DNA of 34,527 nucleotides, from assembly GCA_012519515.1 (NCBI GenBank), contig JAAYQC010000128.1:1-34527 (forward strand), in the 5' to 3' direction. The notes under the pieces were generated by a model. That model did not search any database. It saw only the letters and a list, made by a program, of their open reading frames with translations, and was not told the DNA's origin. Every line of letters starts with the position of its first letter. Position 1 is the stretch's first letter. Of this stretch, positions 33,282 to 34,527 are shown one piece after another. Origin of the DNA: Bacteroidales bacterium (lineage in GTDB: Bacteria > Bacteroidota > Bacteroidia > Bacteroidales > VadinHA17). The position numbers and the translations under genes were made by a program.

Positions 33282-34527
33282 TTAAAACTCAAACCGTATT
33301 CCCTGGGCAAGAGGCATTTCGTTACCGTAGTTTACATTGACAGTCTGCCGGCGCATGTACAGCTTCCATGCATCAGAACCCGACTCACGCCCTCCGCCGG
33401 TATCTTTCTCCCCGCCAAAGGCTCCACCGATTTCGGCACCGGATGTACTCATGTTGACATTTGCAATACCGCAGTCTGATCCGCCTTCTGCCAGCCATTT
33501 TTCCGCCTCAGCCAGTATGGTTGTAAACAGAGTTGAAGAGAGACCCTGTGGCACATCATTATTGAAAGCTATGGCCTCTTCAAGAGAACCTGCCTTAATG
33601 AGGTACAAAATCGGAGCAAAAGTCTCTTCCTGTACTATTTTGAAATGGTTTTGAGCTTCGATAATTGTCGGCATAACAAAGTTGCTGGTCTCTATCCCGG
33701 GGCCGGACACTATGCTGTTTCCGTACGCGAGTTTACCTCCTTCACTCAACGCGTTGCTGATTGCCTTTTTGTACGCGTCCACGGCTGCAGAATCAATGAG
33801 CGGGCCAATAAGAGTATTCTCATTCAGCGGATTTCCCATACGGCTTTCCAGTTGCCTGTACGCGTTGACCAGCCTCTCCTTTACCTTATCATAAACTGCT
33901 TCATGCACTATAACCCTCCTGGTGGTTGTGCATCTCTGACCTGCCGTACCAACAGCACCAAACACGATTGAGGGGATTGCCAGATCAAGGTTTGCCGAAG
34001 GCATCACCAGGGCAGCGTTGTTGCCTCCCAGTTCAAGTATAACCTTCCCGAACCGCTTGCCGGCCAGCTGAGCAGCGTGCCTTCCTACTCTCGTTGATCC
34101 GGTAATTGACAGAAGAGCGATACGCCTGTCTTCAATGAACCTGTCACCAAGTACAGAGCTCTTTGCAATCACAAGGTTAAAAACACCCTCGGGCACCTTG
34201 TTTTCAGAAAGGATCCCGCTAATGACTTTATGCACTGCCACGGCCGTAAGAGGTGTCTTGGAGCTTGGTTTCCAGACCACGACATTGCCTGCCGTCACTG
34301 CAAGCATTGTGTTCCACGCCCACACCGCCATCGGGAAATTGAATGATGTTACAATGCCAACTATACCAAGCGGATGATACTGGTCGTACATCTTATGGTC
34401 AGGCCTTTCAGACCTCAGCATCACACCGTTCATCATCCTGGCCTGTCCCAGTGCAAAATCACATATGTCAATCATCTCCTGAACCTCACCCATTCCTTCC
34501 TGAAGAATCTTGCCGGCTTCGATGCTA
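33282..34527 (-). CDS. ALDH7-type aldehyde dehydrogenase (5'-partial at window edge)
   Basis: The frame stays open to the window end, so the N-terminus lies outside. The first visible residues are SIEAGKILQEGMGEVQEMIDICDFALG, split here for length as SIEAGKILQEG and MGEVQEMIDIC. The NAD(P)+ aldehyde dehydrogenase has catalytic Cys in GTAGQRCTTTRR, Glu in LELGGNNAAL, the FTGST-equivalent loop ITGSTRVG, the substrate-side SDCGIANVNMSTSGAEIGGAFGG, and the C-terminal GGGRESGSDAWKLYMRR. These are typical of the ALDH7 (antiquitin, alpha-aminoadipate semialdehyde) group, so lysine catabolism is the best guess. ALDH family substrates vary, however. Confidence 0.9.
   Translation of the reverse strand, partial: SIEAGKILQEGMGEVQEMIDICDFALGQARMMNGVMLRSERPDHKMYDQYHPLGIVGIVTSFNFPMAVWAWNTMLAVTAGNVVVWKPSSKTPLTAVAVHKVISGILSENKVPEGVFNLVIAKSSVLGDRFIEDRRIALLSITGSTRVGRHAAQLAGKRFGKVILELGGNNAALVMPSANLDLAIPSIVFGAVGTAGQRCTTTRRVIVHEAVYDKVKERLVNAYRQLESRMGNPLNENTLIGPLIDSAAVDAYKKAISNALSEGGKLAYGNSIVSGPGIETSNFVMPTIIEAQNHFKIVQEETFAPILYLIKAGSLEEAIAFNNDVPQGLSSTLFTTILAEAEKWLAEGGSDCGIANVNMSTSGAEIGGAFGGEKDTGGGRESGSDAWKLYMRRQTVNVNYGNEMPLAQGIRFEF

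Overview
The window is chromosomal DNA from a member of the Bacteroidota, probably an environmental, anaerobic or facultative member of the Bacteroidales/Marinilabiliales type. The signs are a type IX secretion (T9SS) style C-terminal domain on a giant surface protein, DUF1987/SiaC and DUF4402 proteins, Bacteroidota-type -7 promoter boxes (TAnnTTTG), weak Shine-Dalgarno sites, and a TolC/adaptor pair upstream of tsaB. No tool was run. Family names come from motifs and remembered family architecture, so they are recognition calls and not search results.

Left part (1-10.3 kb) is mostly core. A gene-poor stretch with degenerate repeats (1-670) precedes tRNA-Arg(CCT), a CvpA-like membrane protein and tyrS. 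A tight minus-strand run then reads tolC-like -> periplasmic adaptor -> tsaB -> DUF3108 protein -> efp -> GAF-like/SpoIIE phosphatase (8835 down to 2837). Class II fructose-bisphosphate aldolase is divergent from it.

Middle part (10.3-15.4 kb) is mixed. It has a small ribbon-helix-helix-like protein, two SiaC/DUF1987 partner-switch phosphoprotein homologues on opposite sides of tRNA-Gln(TTG), a 59-residue two-helix membrane ORF, and an intergenic region with strong inverted repeats. A nitrite-ammonification operon follows: nrfH, nrfA and a two-cluster ferredoxin-nitroreductase.

The outstanding part is 15.46-27.10 kb, one minus-strand operon of six genes: two DUF4402 pilin-like subunits, a PapD-like chaperone, a 1,814-residue multidomain adhesin with a T9SS-type C-terminus, a third DUF4402 subunit (4-base overlap with the adhesin gene), and an outer-membrane usher-like protein carrying three SPOR domains. 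It reads as a chaperone-usher-type fibre system whose usher may be tied to peptidoglycan and whose operon includes a T9SS substrate. I know of no description of this combination. Four 67-68 bp tandem repeats lie upstream of the operon.

Right part (27.7-34.5 kb) has an outer-membrane barrel gene without a signal peptide. It sits 18 bp from an NtrC-type regulator/NtrB-like kinase pair. An apparent minus-strand operon follows: ALDH7-type dehydrogenase (cut by the window edge), ModE-like regulator, and a fusion of a transporter-like membrane domain with a THEP1-type NTPase.
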